From contig NZ_MACH01000062.1 of the NCBI RefSeq assembly GCF_001884065.1, positions 1 through 48,279 on the forward strand: a stretch of 48,279 bases of DNA, given 5' to 3'. The position numbers and the translations under genes are program-made. Source of the DNA: Bacillus proteolyticus (GTDB lineage Bacteria; Bacillota; Bacilli; Bacillales; Bacillaceae_G). Below the pieces are notes generated by a model that was given only the letters and a program-made list of their open reading frames with translations, searched no databases and was not told the origin of the DNA. Positions 29,640 through 39,350 of the stretch are shown piece by piece. Numbering within the stretch: position 1 is the first letter of the stretch; each line of letters begins with the position of its first letter.

Positions 29640-30128
29640 ATGTCAATCGAGGTAGGCAGCAAGTTACAGGGTAAAGTAACAGGTATTACAAATTTTGGCG
29701 CTTTTGTGGAGCTGCCAGAAGGCTTAACGGGTCTTGTTCATATTAGTGAAGTTGCTGATAATTATGTGAAAGATATTAACGATCACTTAAAAGTGGGCGA
29801 CCAAGTAGAAGTAAAAGTTATTAATGTTGAAAAAGATGGAAAAATTGGTCTATCTATTAAAAAAGCGAAAGAACGCGAAAAAACAGAAGGAGATCGTCCA
29901 CGTGGTGAATACCAACAACGCGGTGGTGATCAACAACGTTCTGGACGTCCACAACGTAATAATCGTTCTTTCAACAGAGATAACCGCGGTGGCGGTAACG
30001 ACCGAGCTCCAAAAGAAACATTTGAGCAAAAGATGGCACGCTTTTTAAAAGATAGTGAAGATCGTTTAACTTCTTTAAAGCGTAACACAGAATCTAAACG
30101 TGGTGGCCGTGGCGCGCGTCGCGGATAA
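29640..30128 (+). CDS. yabR: S1-domain RNA-binding protein YabR, 162 aa
   Basis: One S1 RNA-binding domain (residues 1-78, GSKLQGKVTGITNFGAFVELPEG) resembles the S1 domain of polynucleotide phosphorylase. A low-complexity basic linker rich in Arg, Gly, Gln and Asn (residues 85-125, RGG-type) follows, then a helix and a GGRGARRG tail. The family is thought to bind RNA or ribosomes as a general-stress protein; the exact role is unclear. AAGGAGGAG lies 10 bp before the ATG at 29640. A near-perfect promoter suggests high expression. Confidence 0.88.
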   Translation: MSIEVGSKLQGKVTGITNFGAFVELPEGLTGLVHISEVADNYVKDINDHLKVGDQVEVKVINVEKDGKIGLSIKKAKEREKTEGDRPRGEYQQRGGDQQRSGRPQRNNRSFNRDNRGGGNDRAPKETFEQKMARFLKDSEDRLTSLKRNTESKRGGRGARRG

Positions 30129-30157
30129 TAAGAACGTTTAATGTTTAACATATAGAG

Positions 30158-30193
30158 AGGTACCCAGGGTCATTACTCAGGGTACTTTTTTAT
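30158..30193 (+). terminator. Terminator after yabR
   Basis: Stem GTACCC/GGGTAC (30160-30165 with 30180-30185), extended by an inner GGGT/ACTC helix after one mismatch, CATT loop, then a T-run. Confidence 0.85.
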
Positions 30194-30231
30194 ATGAGAG
30201 AATGTATTTTTAAAAAAGTTTTCAAGATGTG

Positions 30232-30260
30232 TTGACTTTAAATTGTATCTGATGTAAGAT
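30232..30260 (+). promoter_or_regulatory. Promoter of the tRNA-Met/tRNA-Glu pair
   Basis: TTGACT (30232-30237), 17-bp spacer, TAAGAT (30255-30260), 28 bp before tRNA-Met. Both hexamers are 5/6. Confidence 0.78.
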
Positions 30261-30288
30261 ACTAATTGTCCGTTAAATACGACGACAT

Positions 30289-30362
30289 GGCGGTGTAGCT
30301 CAGCTGGCTAGAGCGTACGGTTCATACCCGTGAGGTCGGGGGTTCGATCCCCTCCGCCGCTA
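30289..30362 (+). tRNA. tRNA-Met (CAT), elongator type
   Basis: A full cloverleaf is visible: acceptor GGCGGTG/CGCCGCT, D stem GCTC/GAGC, anticodon stem TACGG/CCGTG around the TTCATAC loop, T arm GGGGG-TTCGATC-CCCTC, and discriminator A. The first pair is G-U rather than the C-A mismatch of initiator tRNA, so it is the elongator. The CCA end is not encoded. Anticodon CAT would also fit tRNA-Ile2, but the body matches Bacillus tRNA-Met. B. subtilis has the same Met-Glu pair between yabR and spoIIE. Confidence 0.93.
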
Positions 30363-30375
30363 TATTTAATTTAAC

Positions 30376-30447
30376 GGCCCGTTGGTCAAGTGGTTAAGAC
30401 ACCGCCCTTTCACGGCGGTAACACGGGTTCGAATCCCGTACGGGTCA
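30376..30447 (+). tRNA. tRNA-Glu (TTC)
   Basis: Acceptor GGCCCGT/ACGGGTC, anticodon loop CTTTCAC with TTC, T loop TTCGAAT. It lies 13 bp after tRNA-Met and is surely co-transcribed. CCA is not encoded. Confidence 0.95.
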
Positions 30448-30450
30448 TCT

Positions 30451-30483
30451 AAAAAGATCATGCAATTTGCATGATCTTTTTTT
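30451..30483 (+). terminator. Terminator after the tRNA pair
   Basis: A 14-bp perfect stem (30451-30464 with 30468-30481), ATT loop and T-run, 4 bp after tRNA-Glu. Confidence 0.92.
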
Positions 30484-30604
30484 GTTAAGTAAATTAAGAC
30501 ATACAACACTTCTACAAAATCACCCTATATTTTCTGAATATTCCACCGACTGTAAAAGGATAAATTAAATACTGTGTATATATGTAGACTTATTTCGAAT
30601 AAAA

Positions 30605-30670
30605 CGTCGAACGATTATAAAAGTGAAGACTGTTGTTTTGACAAAAATCCCAATAATCATCTTTTATAAT
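30605..30670 (+). promoter_or_regulatory. Spo0A-activated sigma-A promoter of spoIIE
   Basis: TTGACA (30638-30643) and TATAAT (30665-30670) are perfect hexamers but 21 bp apart, the unusual spacing known for Spo0A~P-activated spoIIE/spoIIG promoters. TTTGACAAA (30637-30645), overlapping the -35, is a reverse 0A box. CGTCGAA (30605-30611), about 30 bp upstream, is a second 0A-like heptamer. Confidence 0.8.
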
Positions 30671-30705
30671 GACAGTAATTAAACTATGCAGGTGGTGTTA
30701 AAAAT

Positions 30706-33177
30706 ATGCCTAAAGCAGGAAGGAATACTATGAATACAAGTACATTGGCGATGAATGAAAGTCAGCTTGGAACAATGAAGTGGACAAGTAAGTTGCGAAT
30801 GAAATTTGAACAAGTTTTCTTTAGATGGGGATTCATAATTGTTGTTATTGGTTTTCTTTTAGGACGAGCATATATATTAACGAACATCTTACCTTTTGCA
30901 TTGCCGTTTTTTGCTGCTGTTTATGTTATGAAGCGAGATAAAATGCCGCTCGCATTTTTAGCTCTGATGGGAGGAGCACTTTCAGTTTCGATAGATAATT
31001 TATTTTTTACTTTTGCATCTATTTTTACGTTCTTCATTTATAATATCTTCTTTAGTCGATTTACACGTAAAACTGTTGGACTTGTACCGTTCCAAGTATT
31101 TATCTCCGCATTAACCGCACATTTAGTTGTTGTATATTTTGCGCAACAAACCGTCACCATGTATGACTTGCTCGTTAGTACGATCGAAGCGGGGCTTAGT
31201 TTCGTATTAACGATGATATTTCTGCAAAGTGTTCCACTCTTGGTGGAAAGGAAAGGGAAACAACAAGCGTTAGAAACAGAAGAAATTGTTTGTTTAATTA
31301 TATTACTAGCATCTGTTTTAACGGGTACAACAGATTGGTTCGTTTATGATGCTTCTATTCAACATATTTTCACTAGATATTTAGTATTAGTATTTGCATT
31401 TATTGCTGGTGCGGCTACAGGGTCCACGGTGGGAGTCGTCACTGGATTGATATTAAGTTTAGCGAATGTGTCTAGTTTGTCTCAACTTAGCCTCCTTGCC
31501 TTTTCAGGATTGCTTGGGGGATTATTGAAAGAAGGAAAGCGTATAGGAGTTAGTTTAGGATTATTAATTGGTACAAGTTTAATTACGCTATATGTAGACA
31601 AGCAAACGAGTATTGTAACAACTTTAATTGAATCTGGTGTGGCAATTGTTTTCTTTTTATTAACACCGAAGCTTGTTATGGATCGTATTGCTAAATTTAT
31701 GCCAGGTACACAAGAACACTCACAAGATCAACAACAATATTTACGAAGAATGCGCGATGTTACAGCGAACAAAATCAATCAATTTGCTAATGTATTTGCT
31801 GCTTTGTCTAATAGTTTTTCTGTATATGGGTACGTGGAAGAGGAAGATAAAGAAACAGAAGCGGATTTATTTTTAAGTACAATTACTGCAAAAACATGTC
31901 AAACGTGCTTTAAGAAGGATCAATGTTGGGTAGTTAATTTTGATAAAACGTACGATTATATGAAACAAATAATGAGTGAAACGGAAGAAGGAACACTGCA
32001 ACATAATCGGAAGTTAGTTCGTGAATGGGACAAGCATTGTGTGAGAGGTAAGAAAGTAACAGATTTAGTAGCCGGTGAATTAGATCACTTTTATGAGGGG
32101 CAAAAATTACGAAAACAAATGAAAGAAAATCGCAGAATAGTGGCGGAACAATTATTAGGTGTATCAAAAGTTATGGAGGATTTCGCACAGGAAATACAAA
32201 GAGAGCGAGAAAATCATCAAGTACAGGAAGAACAAATTTTACAAGCGTTTCGTGATTTTGGTGTCGAAGTGGAGCATGTTGATATTTATTGTTTAGACAG
32301 AGGAAGTATTGATATTGAAATGTTGATTCCAGCTGCATCTAATGAGCATGGAGAATGTGAGAAGTTGGTTGCGCCGATGCTCTCGGATATTTTAAAAGAA
32401 AATATCGTTGTTAAGCATGAAGAGAAATCCTCTTATCCAAATGGTCACAGTTTAATATCATTTGGTTCAGCGAAGACCTATTCTCTTGATACAGGATTGG
32501 CTACGGCTGCAAAAGGTGGTGGGTTTGTTTCAGGCGATTCTTACGCGATGATGGATTTAAGTGTTGGGAAATATGCACTTGCGATTAGTGATGGTATGGG
32601 AAATGGGCAAAGGGCTCATATGGAGAGTAGGGAAACGGTAAAATTATTACAAAAGATACTTCAATCAGGTATTGATGAGGAAATAGCGATTAAGTCCATC
32701 AATTCAATTCTTTCTTTAAGAACGACAGAGGAGATGTATACCACGCTTGACTTGGCTATGGTAGATTTACGGGATGCGAGTGCGAAGTTTTTAAAGGTTG
32801 GATCGACGCCGAGTTTTGTTAAACGCGGCAATAATATTTTGAAAATTGAGGCAAGTAATTTACCGATAGGAATTATTGAAGATGTTGAAGTTGATGTGGT
32901 TGGTGAGCAATTAAAAACGGGTGATATTCTTATTATGATGAGTGATGGCATTTTTGAGGGAGCACAACATGTGGAGAATCACGAGTTATGGATAAAGCGT
33001 AAAATTAAAGAACTACAAACAGAGGATCCACAAGAAATAGCTGATATTATTATGGAAGAAGTAATTAGGTCTGGTGATGGCTATATAAATGATGATATGA
33101 CTATTGTTGTGGCGAAAGTAAAGAAAAATATGCCGAAGTGGGCTACGATTCCGATAGTGGGAATGCAGGCGCAATAA
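30706..33177 (+). CDS. spoIIE: Stage II sporulation phosphatase SpoIIE, 823 aa
   Basis: SpoIIE dephosphorylates SpoIIAA at the asymmetric septum, which frees sigma-F in the forespore; it also interacts with FtsZ. Residues 40 to about 330 hold around ten membrane helices (GFIIVVIGFLLGRAYILTNI onward). A central regulatory region with a cysteine cluster (TCQTCFKKDQC) follows. The C-terminal third is a PP2C-type phosphatase with GDSYAMMDLS, SDGMGNG (D629) and MSDGIFEG. The ATG at 30706 has GGTGG upstream. The length is close to B. subtilis SpoIIE (827 aa). Expression is expected only in Spo0A-active cells. Confidence 0.96.
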   Translation: MPKAGRNTMNTSTLAMNESQLGTMKWTSKLRMKFEQVFFRWGFIIVVIGFLLGRAYILTNILPFALPFFAAVYVMKRDKMPLAFLALMGGALSVSIDNLFFTFASIFTFFIYNIFFSRFTRKTVGLVPFQVFISALTAHLVVVYFAQQTVTMYDLLVSTIEAGLSFVLTMIFLQSVPLLVERKGKQQALETEEIVCLIILLASVLTGTTDWFVYDASIQHIFTRYLVLVFAFIAGAATGSTVGVVTGLILSLANVSSLSQLSLLAFSGLLGGLLKEGKRIGVSLGLLIGTSLITLYVDKQTSIVTTLIESGVAIVFFLLTPKLVMDRIAKFMPGTQEHSQDQQQYLRRMRDVTANKINQFANVFAALSNSFSVYGYVEEEDKETEADLFLSTITAKTCQTCFKKDQCWVVNFDKTYDYMKQIMSETEEGTLQHNRKLVREWDKHCVRGKKVTDLVAGELDHFYEGQKLRKQMKENRRIVAEQLLGVSKVMEDFAQEIQRERENHQVQEEQILQAFRDFGVEVEHVDIYCLDRGSIDIEMLIPAASNEHGECEKLVAPMLSDILKENIVVKHEEKSSYPNGHSLISFGSAKTYSLDTGLATAAKGGGFVSGDSYAMMDLSVGKYALAISDGMGNGQRAHMESRETVKLLQKILQSGIDEEIAIKSINSILSLRTTEEMYTTLDLAMVDLRDASAKFLKVGSTPSFVKRGNNILKIEASNLPIGIIEDVEVDVVGEQLKTGDILIMMSDGIFEGAQHVENHELWIKRKIKELQTEDPQEIADIIMEEVIRSGDGYINDDMTIVVAKVKKNMPKWATIPIVGMQAQ

Positions 33178-33180
33178 AAT

Positions 33181-33220
33181 AATCAAAAAAACCTAGGTAT
33201 TTACCTAGGTTTTTTTGATT
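33181..33220. terminator. Palindromic terminator after spoIIE
   Basis: A 40-base perfect palindrome: a 19-base arm (33181-33199), TT, and its complement (33202-33220). It contains A-run and T-run ends, so it could terminate on either strand. It starts 3 bp after the spoIIE stop. Confidence 0.92.
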
Positions 33221-33381
33221 AAAAAGGTAATGTAATTACTTTGTTGAATCTACAGGAGGAATGTAAGATAAAAATGTAATTTTTGTATATCTTTTTTTTG
33301 CACAATGTTTGTAAAAGTTGTACCATTATAGACAAGGTAACTAACGTTGCTGTTCTTGTTTAATGAAAGGTGATTACGAAG

Positions 33382-34812
33382 TTGAAAGATACATTTGTTG
33401 GAAAAGTGGATGACTTTGTAAAGCAGCATGATGTATTAAAGAAACATTCAACAATTGTTGTAGGGGTTTCTGGCGGTCCTGACTCTTTAGCTCTTCTATA
33501 TTATTTGTTAGAAAAAAGGGCAGAAAAGCAACTCGAAATTGTAGTAGCACATGTGGATCATATGTTTAGAGGTAATGAATCTCATGAGGACCTACAGTTT
33601 GTGCAGGGTCTTTGCAAAGAGCTGGGAGTTATTTGTGAGACGATAAGGATTAATGTGTCGCAATATCAACAGCAATATGGAATGAATGCACAAGTTGCTG
33701 CTAGAGAATGCAGATATGCATTTTTGGAAACAATAATGAAGAAATATGATGCGAGATATGTAGCTCTTGGTCACCATGGAGATGATCAAGTAGAGACGAT
33801 TTTAATGCGCCTTGTACGAGGCAGTACTCCGAAAGGGTACGCAGGAATTGCAGTGAAGCGTCCTTTTCATAATGGATATTTAATTAGGCCGTTACTTGGG
33901 GTAACTAAGGAAGAAATTGTTGATTACTGTAATAAGTTAAAAGTTATTCCGCGTATAGATCCGAGTAATAAAAAGGAAGTATATACAAGGAATCGATTAC
34001 GTAAATATGTCCTTCCTTATTTGAAAGAGGAAAATCCACAAATGCATGAGAAATTCCAAAAATTTAGCGTGCAGATGCAAGAGGATGAGGCTTATTTGCA
34101 GGAATTAGCTTTTGAGAAAATGAATAAAGTAATTACAAAAAAAAGCGATAAACAAATTAGCTTATCAATTCCTGCCTTTGAATCCATGTCTATGCCTTTA
34201 CAAAGGAGAGGGATTCAACTAATATTAAACTATCTTTATGAATATAAGATTCCATCTTCGCTTTCTTCTATACATATTGACAAGGTGATTGAATTTTTTA
34301 AGCGGATACAACCTTCAGGTTCATTGGATTTTCCAGGTGGCTTGAAAATTATTCGTACATACGAAGAATGTAGCTTTGGATTTAAACAAGAAATTGTTTC
34401 TCCTTTTTTGCAAGATTTATCAGTACCCGGGACAATTACATTACCGAACGGAGATAAATTTGTAACAGAGGTGAGCGAGGATATACCAAGTAACATGAAT
34501 GAAACAGTGTTTGTTGCTAAGTATAATGATATATCGTATCCACTTCGTATTCGTTCTAGGGAAAATGGAGATCGCATGTCAATACAAGGTATGGATGGTA
34601 CAAAAAAGATAAAAGCTATTTTTATCGAATCGAAAGTACCGAAAGAAAAAAGAGAAGAATGGCCGATCGTTTGTGACGCAAGTGAAAATATTATTTGGGT
34701 ACCCTTGTTGAAACGATCTGCATTTGCTATTTCGAAAGAGGTAGCAAAGAAGGATAAATATATTATTATTCACTACAAAAGCAAGGAGTCTTCCGGGAGG
34801 ATAATGAAATGA
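33382..34812 (+). CDS. tilS: tRNA(Ile)-lysidine synthase TilS, 476 aa
   Basis: TilS converts C34 of tRNA-Ile2 (CAU) to lysidine so that it reads AUA. It is an N-type ATP pyrophosphatase with P-loop SGGPDS (residues 30-35), plus the C-terminal TilS substrate-binding domains (RSRENGDRM region). I take the TTG at 33382, 9 bp after AAAGGTGA, so the protein begins [12 protein letters not shown]; an in-frame GTG at 33370 overlaps that site. In B. subtilis yabS and yabT lie between spoIIE and tilS; here nothing does. The end overlaps hpt. Confidence 0.95.
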   Translation: MKDTFVGKVDDFVKQHDVLKKHSTIVVGVSGGPDSLALLYYLLEKRAEKQLEIVVAHVDHMFRGNESHEDLQFVQGLCKELGVICETIRINVSQYQQQYGMNAQVAARECRYAFLETIMKKYDARYVALGHHGDDQVETILMRLVRGSTPKGYAGIAVKRPFHNGYLIRPLLGVTKEEIVDYCNKLKVIPRIDPSNKKEVYTRNRLRKYVLPYLKEENPQMHEKFQKFSVQMQEDEAYLQELAFEKMNKVITKKSDKQISLSIPAFESMSMPLQRRGIQLILNYLYEYKIPSSLSSIHIDKVIEFFKRIQPSGSLDFPGGLKIIRTYEECSFGFKQEIVSPFLQDLSVPGTITLPNGDKFVTEVSEDIPSNMNETVFVAKYNDISYPLRIRSRENGDRMSIQGMDGTKKIKAIFIESKVPKEKREEWPIVCDASENIIWVPLLKRSAFAISKEVAKKDKYIIIHYKSKESSGRIMK

Positions 34813-35351
34813 TGAATCAAGATATCGAAAAAGTATTAATTTCTGAAGAACAAATACAGGAAAAGGTGCTTGAATTAGGTGCAGTTATTGCAGAGGATTA
34901 CAAAAATACAGTACCGCTTGCAATTGGTGTACTAAAGGGTGCAATGCCATTTATGGCAGATTTATTAAAGAGAACAGATACATATCTTGAAATGGATTTT
35001 ATGGCTGTATCTAGCTACGGTCACTCTACTGTTTCAACAGGCGAAGTAAAAATCTTAAAAGATCTTGATACTTCTGTAGAAGGTCGCGATATTTTAATCG
35101 TTGAAGATATTATTGATAGCGGTCTTACACTAAGCTATTTAGTAGACCTGTTTAAATATCGTAAAGCGAAATCTGTAAAAATTGTTACATTATTAGATAA
35201 ACCAACAGGTCGTAAGGTTGATCTGAAAGCGGATTATGTTGGATTTACTGTCCCTCATGAATTCGTTGTAGGGTATGGATTAGATTATAAAGAGCAATAC
35301 CGTAATCTTCCGTATGTGGGAGTATTAAAACCAAGTGTTTACTCAAATTAA
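34809..35351 (+). CDS. hpt: Hypoxanthine phosphoribosyltransferase, 180 aa
   Basis: Hpt salvages hypoxanthine (and guanine) with PRPP to IMP/GMP. The PRPP-binding motif is [17 protein letters not shown], the flexible-loop region is VSSYGHST, and the purine-binding [21 protein letters not shown] segment is present. The start at 34809 overlaps the tilS stop by four bases; a second ATG at 34812 is an alternative. GGGAGG lies upstream. In B. subtilis HprT and TilS both also take part in ftsH regulation, and the tilS-hpt-ftsH order is kept here. Confidence 0.95.
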   Translation: MMNQDIEKVLISEEQIQEKVLELGAVIAEDYKNTVPLAIGVLKGAMPFMADLLKRTDTYLEMDFMAVSSYGHSTVSTGEVKILKDLDTSVEGRDILIVEDIIDSGLTLSYLVDLFKYRKAKSVKIVTLLDKPTGRKVDLKADYVGFTVPHEFVVGYGLDYKEQYRNLPYVGVLKPSVYSN

Positions 35352-35436
35352 TTAAATACAGGCGTGACAATTGTATAGGAAAGTTTTTCTATGTTACGAT
35401 TTACTATAGTGTTTATGCCGTGAGAGGAGGTTAGGA

Positions 35437-37338
35437 ATGAATCGTATCTTCCGTAATACCATCTTTTATTTACTGATATTCTTAGTAGTAATTGGGATCG
35501 TAAGCTATTTTAATGGTTCGACGCAAAAAACGACATCAGTTAGCTACGATAAATTCATTACTAAACTTGAAAAAGGTGAAGTGCGCAATGTGCAGCTTCA
35601 ACCGAAAAATGGTGTATTTGAAGTAAAAGGACAATTCAATACTTCTAACCAAGGAGAACAATTTGTTACTTATGCACCAAATACTGAGGAATTACAAAAG
35701 AAAATTAATGATAAAGCGCAAGGGGCCGAGGTTAAGTATCAACCAGCAGAAGAAACAAGTGCTTGGGTAACATTCTTTACTTCTATCATTCCGTTTGTCA
35801 TTATCTTCATTTTATTCTTCTTCTTATTAAATCAAGCTCAGGGCGGCGGTAGCCGTGTTATGAACTTCGGGAAAAGTAAGGCGAAGCTATACAATGATGA
35901 AAAGAAAAAAATTCGTTTCAGAGATGTTGCTGGAGCTGATGAAGAGAAACAAGAGCTTGTTGAGGTAGTTGAATTCTTGAAAGACCCTCGTAAGTTCGCT
36001 GAAGTTGGTGCCCGTATTCCGAAGGGTGTTCTATTAGTGGGACCTCCAGGTACAGGTAAAACTTTACTAGCACGTGCTGTTGCAGGTGAAGCAGGCGTTC
36101 CGTTCTTCTCTATTAGTGGTTCTGACTTCGTAGAGATGTTCGTCGGTGTCGGTGCATCCCGTGTACGTGATTTATTTGAAAATGCAAAGAAAAATGCTCC
36201 TTGTATCATTTTCATTGATGAAATTGATGCAGTAGGACGTCAACGTGGCGCGGGTCTTGGCGGTGGTCATGATGAGCGTGAACAAACGTTGAATCAATTG
36301 CTTGTTGAAATGGATGGATTCGGTGCAAACGAAGGTATTATTATCATCGCTGCGACAAACCGTCCTGATATTCTTGATCCAGCATTATTACGTCCAGGTC
36401 GTTTTGACCGTCAAATTACAGTAGATCGTCCAGATGTAAATGGTCGTGAAGCTGTACTTAAAGTGCACGCTCGTAATAAACCGCTTGATGAGAATGTCAA
36501 CTTAAGAGCAATTGCAACTCGTACACCAGGATTCTCTGGTGCCGATCTTGAAAACTTATTAAACGAAGCTGCTCTAGTAGCTGCGCGTCAAGATAAGAAG
36601 AAAATTGATATGAGCGACATCGATGAAGCAACGGATCGCGTTATTGCAGGTCCTGCTAAGAAAAGTCGTGTTATCTCTGAAAAAGAACGTAATATCGTTG
36701 CATTCCATGAAGCTGGCCATACTGTAATTGGTGTTGTCCTTGATGAAGCGGATATCGTTCATAAAGTAACAATTGTCCCTCGTGGTCAAGCTGGTGGATA
36801 TGCAGTAATGCTTCCGAAAGAAGATCGTTACTTCATGACAAAACCAGAGTTACTTGATAAAATCACTGGTTTACTTGGTGGTCGAGTAGCTGAGGAGATT
36901 GTATTTGGTGAAGTAAGTACAGGTGCTCACAACGACTTCCAACGTGCGACTGGCATTGCAAGACGAATGGTTACGGAATTCGGTATGAGTGATAAACTTG
37001 GCCCGATGCAATTCGGTAGCTCACAAGGTGGTCAGGTATTCTTAGGAAGAGACTTCCACTCAGAGCAAAACTACAGTGATGCAATTGCACATGAAATCGA
37101 TGTGGAAATGCAAACTATTATGAAAGACTGTTACGCTCGTGCGAAACAAATTCTTACTGAAAAACGTGATAAGCTAGATATTATTGCGAAAACGTTACTT
37201 GAAGTAGAAACATTAGATGCAGAGCAAATCAATCATTTATATGATTACGGCAGACTGCCAGAGCGTCCAACATCTTCAGATGATGTGAAGGTAAACATCA
37301 ACATGAAGAAAGATGATGAAGACGTAGAAGATAAGTAA
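35437..37338 (+). CDS. ftsH: ATP-dependent zinc metalloprotease FtsH, 633 aa
   Basis: FtsH is a membrane-anchored AAA+ protease that degrades misfolded and regulatory proteins; in B. subtilis it is needed for Spo0A activation and sporulation. Two membrane helices (about residues 7-24 and 112-132) flank an extracytoplasmic domain. Walker A GPPGTGKT is at 202-209 and the arginine-rich second region of homology follows. Zinc site HEAGH is at 424-428, and an acidic tail ends the protein. GAGAGGAGG precedes the ATG. A weak promoter (TTGTAT 35371, 18 bp, TACGAT 35395) may lie in the 85-bp gap after hpt. A strong terminator follows. Confidence 0.97.
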   Translation: MNRIFRNTIFYLLIFLVVIGIVSYFNGSTQKTTSVSYDKFITKLEKGEVRNVQLQPKNGVFEVKGQFNTSNQGEQFVTYAPNTEELQKKINDKAQGAEVKYQPAEETSAWVTFFTSIIPFVIIFILFFFLLNQAQGGGSRVMNFGKSKAKLYNDEKKKIRFRDVAGADEEKQELVEVVEFLKDPRKFAEVGARIPKGVLLVGPPGTGKTLLARAVAGEAGVPFFSISGSDFVEMFVGVGASRVRDLFENAKKNAPCIIFIDEIDAVGRQRGAGLGGGHDEREQTLNQLLVEMDGFGANEGIIIIAATNRPDILDPALLRPGRFDRQITVDRPDVNGREAVLKVHARNKPLDENVNLRAIATRTPGFSGADLENLLNEAALVAARQDKKKIDMSDIDEATDRVIAGPAKKSRVISEKERNIVAFHEAGHTVIGVVLDEADIVHKVTIVPRGQAGGYAVMLPKEDRYFMTKPELLDKITGLLGGRVAEEIVFGEVSTGAHNDFQRATGIARRMVTEFGMSDKLGPMQFGSSQGGQVFLGRDFHSEQNYSDAIAHEIDVEMQTIMKDCYARAKQILTEKRDKLDIIAKTLLEVETLDAEQINHLYDYGRLPERPTSSDDVKVNINMKKDDEDVEDK

Positions 37339-37344
37339 GAGATG

Positions 37345-37373
37345 AAGGAGTGACAATAGTCACTCCTTTTTTA
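37345..37373 (+). terminator. Terminator after ftsH
   Basis: A 10-bp perfect stem (37345-37354 with 37359-37368), AATA loop and T-run. Confidence 0.92.
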
Positions 37374-37562
37374 TTTGTGGAATGAATGTAAGTGGCAAAA
37401 GAATTTAAATAAAACTATTATTAAAAATTGAAATAGAGAGCAATCTTTTTGTACAATGATGAGTATAGAAAAACTGATTATATAAGTATGTGTGATATGA
37501 TGTTTTTATAAGTTTTATACATACTGCACAAATATAGATTAAATAAGATAAGTGGTGAGAAT

Positions 37563-38351
37563 ATGATTTTTGTATTGGATGTAGGGAACACAAATGCGGT
37601 ATTAGGTGTGTTTGAAGAGGGGAAACTTCGTCAGCATTGGCGCATGGAAACAGATCGTCATAAAACAGAAGATGAGTATGGGATGCTTGTAAAGCAGTTG
37701 CTTGAGCATGAGGGTCTTTCGTTTGAAGATGTGAAAGGTATTATTGTGTCTTCAGTCGTGCCGCCAATTATGTTCGCTTTAGAGCGTATGTGTGAAAAGT
37801 ATTTTAAAATTAAACCGCTTGTAGTAGGGCCTGGGATAAAAACTGGCTTGAATATTAAATATGAAAATCCACGTGAAGTAGGCGCGGACCGAATTGTAAA
37901 TGCAGTAGCAGGAATCCACTTATATGGAAGTCCGCTTATTATTGTTGATTTTGGTACGGCTACTACATATTGTTATATTAACGAAGAGAAGCATTATATG
38001 GGTGGCGTTATTACACCGGGAATTATGATTTCGGCAGAAGCGTTATATAGTAGAGCAGCAAAACTTCCTCGTATTGAAATTACAAAACCGAGTAGTGTTA
38101 TCGGGAAGAATACAGTAAGTGCGATGCAATCAGGTATTCTTTATGGATACGTTGGACAAGTGGAAGGTATTGTTAAGCGTATGAAAGAAGAAGCTAAACA
38201 AGAACCGAAAGTTATTGCAACGGGTGGATTAGCAAAATTAATTTCAGAGGAATCAAATGTAATTGATATTGTAGATCCATTTTTAACGTTAAAAGGTTTG
38301 TATATGTTATATGAACGTAATGCAAATTTACAACATGAGAAAGGTGAATAA
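37563..38351 (+). CDS. coaX: Type III pantothenate kinase CoaX, 262 aa
   Basis: CoaX phosphorylates pantothenate in the first step of coenzyme A synthesis. It is an ASKHA-fold enzyme with the phosphate-1 motif [11 protein letters not shown] (D6), the [11 protein letters not shown] helix with the catalytic Asp, and DFGTATTY. The ATG at 37563 follows GTGGTGAG. The 190 bp upstream, after the ftsH terminator, are AT-rich without a confident promoter. hslO starts 6 bp downstream. Confidence 0.95.
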   Translation: MIFVLDVGNTNAVLGVFEEGKLRQHWRMETDRHKTEDEYGMLVKQLLEHEGLSFEDVKGIIVSSVVPPIMFALERMCEKYFKIKPLVVGPGIKTGLNIKYENPREVGADRIVNAVAGIHLYGSPLIIVDFGTATTYCYINEEKHYMGGVITPGIMISAEALYSRAAKLPRIEITKPSSVIGKNTVSAMQSGILYGYVGQVEGIVKRMKEEAKQEPKVIATGGLAKLISEESNVIDIVDPFLTLKGLYMLYERNANLQHEKGE

Positions 38352-38357
38352 ATAAGT

Positions 38358-39233
38358 ATGAAAGATTATTTAGTAAAAGCGTTAGCGTTTGATGGAGAAG
38401 TGCGTGCGTATAGTGTACGTACGACAAACACAGTAAGTGAGGCGCAAAAACGTCACGATACATGGAGAACAGCTTCAGCGGCACTTGGTCGTTCTTTAAC
38501 TGCGGGTACAATGATGGGTGCTATGCTAAAAGGCGAGCAGAAGCTAACGATTAAGGTAGAGGGTAACGGTCCGATTGGTCCTATCTTAGTAGATGCCCAT
38601 GCAAATGGAGATGTACGTGGTTATGTAACGAATCCACATGTTGATTTTGAAGGAACAGAACAAGGGAAATTACGTGTATATCAAGCGGTAGGTACAGAAG
38701 GATTTGTAACAGTAATTAAAGATATTGGTATGCGTGAGCCGTTTATCGGTCAATCTCCCATCGTTTCAGGAGAACTAGGGGAAGACTTCACATATTATTT
38801 CGCAGTTTCTGAGCAGACGCCTTCTTCTGTTGGTGTCGGTGTTCTTGTAAATGGAGATGACAGCGTATTGGCGGCGGGTGGATTTATCCTTCAAATTATG
38901 CCGGGCGCACAGGAAGAAACAATTTCATTCATTGAAGATCGTTTGCAAAAAATCCCTCCTGTATCAACATTGATCGAACAAGGTCTTTCTCCAGAAGAGC
39001 TACTATATGCAGTCCTTGGAGAAGATAAAGTAAAAGTATTAGAAACTATGGATGTTCAATTTAATTGCACGTGCTCACGCGAACGTATTGAGAGTGTGTT
39101 AATTAGTTTAGGTAAAACAGAGTTAGAGCAAATTCGTGAAGAAGAAGAAGAGACGGAAGTTCACTGTCACTTCTGTAATGAACGATATAAATTCGCTAAA
39201 GAAGATATTACAAGCCTGATTGAGAGTCTGTAA
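38358..39233 (+). CDS. hslO: Redox-regulated chaperone Hsp33, 291 aa
   Basis: Hsp33 holds unfolding proteins during oxidative stress; oxidation of its four zinc-bound cysteines activates it. The redox switch is C237-T-C239 and C270-HF-C273 at the C-terminus, and the N-terminal substrate-binding domain has the [15 protein letters not shown] helix. The ATG at 38358 follows AAAGGTGA at the end of coaX, so the two are co-transcribed. In B. subtilis a PrsA-like foldase gene (yacD) comes next; it is absent here. Confidence 0.96.
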   Translation: MKDYLVKALAFDGEVRAYSVRTTNTVSEAQKRHDTWRTASAALGRSLTAGTMMGAMLKGEQKLTIKVEGNGPIGPILVDAHANGDVRGYVTNPHVDFEGTEQGKLRVYQAVGTEGFVTVIKDIGMREPFIGQSPIVSGELGEDFTYYFAVSEQTPSSVGVGVLVNGDDSVLAAGGFILQIMPGAQEETISFIEDRLQKIPPVSTLIEQGLSPEELLYAVLGEDKVKVLETMDVQFNCTCSRERIESVLISLGKTELEQIREEEEETEVHCHFCNERYKFAKEDITSLIESL

Positions 39234-39271
39234 TAAAGAAGTTTAGGCGGAGAATCGGCTGCCCAAATAGA

Positions 39272-39300
39272 TTGACAAACAGAGAATTTTCTGACAAAAT
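39272..39300 (+). promoter_or_regulatory. cysK promoter
   Basis: TTGACA (39272-39277), 17-bp spacer, CAAAAT (39295-39300), 51 bp before cysK. The leader (39301-39345) is AT-rich. A CymR site is expected there from B. subtilis, but I cannot identify one with confidence. Confidence 0.6.
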
Positions 39301-39350
39301 CTAAATATAGATAAAACCAATAAAAATACTCGGTGTTAGGAGTGACAGGA

